In this document: piece by piece, positions 22,969 through 24,152 of the stretch | Numbering within the stretch: the stretch's first letter is position 1 | Layout: each line of letters opens with the position of its first letter | Assembly: GCA_002383485.1 (NCBI GenBank) | Contig: DFYY01000053.1 | Span: forward strand, 149,977 to 174,128 | Length of the DNA stretch: 24,152 nt | From: Bacteroidales bacterium UBA4070 | GTDB taxonomy: Bacteria; Bacteroidota; Bacteroidia; Bacteroidales; VadinHA17 | Reading direction: 5' to 3' | Position numbers and translations under genes: made by a program | The notes under the pieces: generated by a model | The model's database searches: none | What the model was told of the DNA's origin: nothing | Seen by the model: only the letters and a program-made list of their open reading frames with translations

Positions 22969-23740
22969 GATATAGTCTTTTTAGTTTCACCCTTGCTTGC
23001 TTATTTGTGAACTGCCAGTTTATTTTACACTCTTTGTTATTCCTGTTGTTCTCCCAAGCCGCTACTTCCTCCTTAATTTTTTCCACTGTGGAAATATGTC
23101 GATTTAAACACTGACCGTTTAGTACATGCAGCTCTATCTCAGCCATATTAAGCCAACTTCCATGTTTGGGTGTATACACAAATTCAAACCTGTCCCACAA
23201 CTTTTTTGCTTCTTCTGGTCTGAATGTTTCATATAAAGCCGAAGCGCCATGAGTATTATAATTATCCATCACTAATGTTATCCGCTTTGCTTGGGGGTAA
23301 TGCTCATCTGCAATTTCCTTTATGAACATTGCCCAGTCTTTCCTGGTCTTATATTCTGTAACTTCAACAAAACGCTTCCCTTTCAGTGGTTCATTTGCCA
23401 TGAATATATTTACCACACCGTTTCGTATGTACTCATAATCTACCCTTGCTTCCTGACCTGGCTTCATTGCAAGTGAGGGTTGTGCTTCTTCTATTAACTG
23501 CTTTGGAGATTCATCCATGCAGACAACTGGGTAATCTTTATCGTACGGTCTTTTATAAACATCCAGTACACGTTCCATATTTGCCACAAACTCACCACTT
23601 TGTTCCGGTGGAATAACCCAGCCTTTTATTTTCCAAGGCTTAAGTTCGTTTTTTTTAAAACGCTTCTCACTGTCACGTGAGAAATGCTTTCCACATATTT
23701 TAATTCTACCATCTTGTCGGCCAATAATCTCAAGGACCAT
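22952..23740 (-). CDS. IS630 transposase, frame B (DDE catalytic part)
   Basis: Open for 262 codons from ATG 23740, but real homology begins at the slip site near 23656, at KKNELKPWKIKGWVIPP; the codons before this are the out-of-frame copy of frame A. The DDE_3-type catalytic domain has Asp76 in PVVCMDESPKQL, Asp159 in ITLVMDNYNTHG and Glu201 in TPKHGSWLNMAEIEL, the three metal ligands, spaced as in IS630. The end reaches into the left terminal repeat. It is most probably made only as the C-terminal part of an A-B fusion. Both frames being intact argues against a simple disabling frameshift. Confidence 0.88.
   Translation of the reverse strand: MVLEIIGRQDGRIKICGKHFSRDSEKRFKKNELKPWKIKGWVIPPEQSGEFVANMERVLDVYKRPYDKDYPVVCMDESPKQLIEEAQPSLAMKPGQEARVDYEYIRNGVVNIFMANEPLKGKRFVEVTEYKTRKDWAMFIKEIADEHYPQAKRITLVMDNYNTHGASALYETFRPEEAKKLWDRFEFVYTPKHGSWLNMAEIELHVLNGQCLNRHISTVEKIKEEVAAWENNRNNKECKINWQFTNKQARVKLKRLYPSIYN
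23620..23656 (-). other. Programmed -1 frameshift signal in the transposase
   Basis: On the minus strand an A8 run (23656-23649) contains the slippery heptamer A-AAA-AAA (23656-23650) in the reading phase of frame A. After a 9-nt spacer comes a 6-bp stem, AGCCTT (23640-23635) with AAGGCT (23625-23620), loop of 9 nt. The frame A stop TAA lies in that loop. Slipping back one base gives LKK-NELKPW, the residues expected in the family at this junction. Confidence 0.8.
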
Positions 23741-24084
23741 TTTGAATATCCCTTTGGTGGCTCACTGCAACAGAGAGTTACCAATTTGGCTTCTAAATCC
23801 CCATCTGTTTTTCTATCATAAATCCGGCTGGTTGGGCGCCTCTCAAGACTCGCTTCAAGGCCTTCTTCAATGAACTTCTTCTTTACTCTGTCTATTGTCC
23901 TCATGCCAACCTTGAGAACTTTGCTCACCTGCTCATTAGTCACTTTCTGTGAGTAATTGCCTTCATCGCAATTTAACAGAATGTAGGCTGTCCGGAATGT
24001 CTGTGAAGTATGTGAACCTTTATTGATTATCCTCATTAGCTCTTCTACTTCGGGTTTGGTTAATTTAATGTTATATCGTATCAT
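23626..24084 (-). CDS. IS630 transposase, frame A (DNA-binding part)
   Basis: 152 residues by itself. The N-terminal part (about 1-90) is a paired-like helix-turn-helix: KLTKPEVEELMRIINKGSHT, QVSKVLKVGMRTIDRVKKKF, EEGLEASLERRPT. A second winged-helix unit ends YVESISHVTVRSVLKK, the usual lead into the catalytic domain. The frame ends at TAA 23626-23628 shortly after an A8 run; a -1 shift there joins residue 145 to frame B, giving a product of about 377 residues, normal for IS630. The unshifted short product could act as a DNA-binding repressor, as in other split transposases, but that is inference. ATG 24084 follows two tandem -7 boxes. Confidence 0.88.
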   Translation of the reverse strand: MIRYNIKLTKPEVEELMRIINKGSHTSQTFRTAYILLNCDEGNYSQKVTNEQVSKVLKVGMRTIDRVKKKFIEEGLEASLERRPTSRIYDRKTDGDLEAKLVTLCCSEPPKGYSKWSLRLLADKMVELKYVESISHVTVRSVLKKTNLSLGK

Positions 24085-24098
24085 TTGTATATTTTCCC

Positions 24099-24114
24099 CA
24101 AATATACAAATATA
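24099..24114 (-). promoter_or_regulatory. Tandem -7 boxes of the transposase
   Basis: On the minus strand two perfect TATATTTG boxes (24114-24107 and 24106-24099) are directly joined, 14 nt before the ATG at 24084. They lie between the terminal repeat and the gene, so the element carries its own host-type promoter. Confidence 0.55.
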
Positions 24115-24125
24115 TTTTAATATTA

Positions 24126-24150
24126 CGCCATTTTATATTTAACATAACAC
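24126..24150 (-). repeat. Right terminal inverted repeat of the IS630 element
   Basis: Read on the minus strand it begins GTGTTATGTTAA just inside the terminal TA. It differs from the left end at positions 13, 15, 20 and 23. Confidence 0.88.
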
Positions 24151-24152
24151 TA

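Larger units (their letters stand above)
22942..24152 (-). mobile_element. Complete IS630-family insertion sequence
   Basis: The element (22944-24150, 1207 bp) is flanked by TA on both sides (22942-22943 and 24151-24152), the target duplication of IS630/Tc1-mariner elements. Imperfect terminal repeats share the 12 bases GTGTTATGTTAA and match at 21 of 25 positions. It encodes a transposase on the minus strand in two overlapping frames. All parts (ends, frames, catalytic residues) look intact, so it may be active. Its last TA is also the last two bases of the window. Confidence 0.92.

Overview
The window looks like a piece of a Bacteroidetes (probably Bacteroidales) chromosome. The evidence is the gene content (a TonB-dependent receptor with an N-terminal carboxypeptidase-like domain, a DUF4382 lipoprotein, a DUF2264 protein), mostly weak Shine-Dalgarno signals, and repeated TAnnTTTG -7 boxes at the expected distance upstream of starts. 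The genus cannot be named from sequence alone.

Layout. 1-2243: the 3' end of folB, then glnS (glutaminyl-tRNA synthetase), its cognate tRNA-Gln(CUG) and a strong terminator. 2326-3039 (-): a YitT-family membrane protein gene broken by an amber stop and an internal deletion. 3165-5219: a DUF2264 protein whose stop-codon region is duplicated 57 bp downstream. 5346-6299 (-): an AEC-family permease. 6488-8560: a response regulator and sensor kinase operon. 8595-9221 (-): an unrecognised protein. 9538-11649: a bifunctional class A penicillin-binding protein. 11718-12545: a DUF4382 lipoprotein.

12701-16113 is a probable operon for envelope and membrane protein quality control: an M48 metalloprotease lipoprotein, hflK and hflC. 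Then come mscL (-), dodecin and a BON-LysM protein resembling Kbp. 17743-20966 is a metal-handling cluster: a short Cys/His-rich membrane protein, a structured leader, a TonB-dependent receptor with a C-x3-C-C motif at the start of its plug, and a secreted HMA protein with CxxC. This resembles Bacteroidetes copper-type uptake loci and is the least understood unit here. 21019-22572 encodes a serine beta-lactamase-like lipoprotein.

From about 22700 the sequence turns AT-rich and ends in a complete IS630-family insertion sequence (22944-24150) flanked by TA. Its transposase is split into two overlapping frames joined by a convincing -1 frameshift signal (A8 tract, 9-nt spacer, stem-loop). The window ends exactly on the right-hand TA of this element, which suggests an assembly break at a repeated IS.

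No CRISPR array, rRNA, phage module or obvious defence system was seen. Most of the window is core metabolism and envelope functions.
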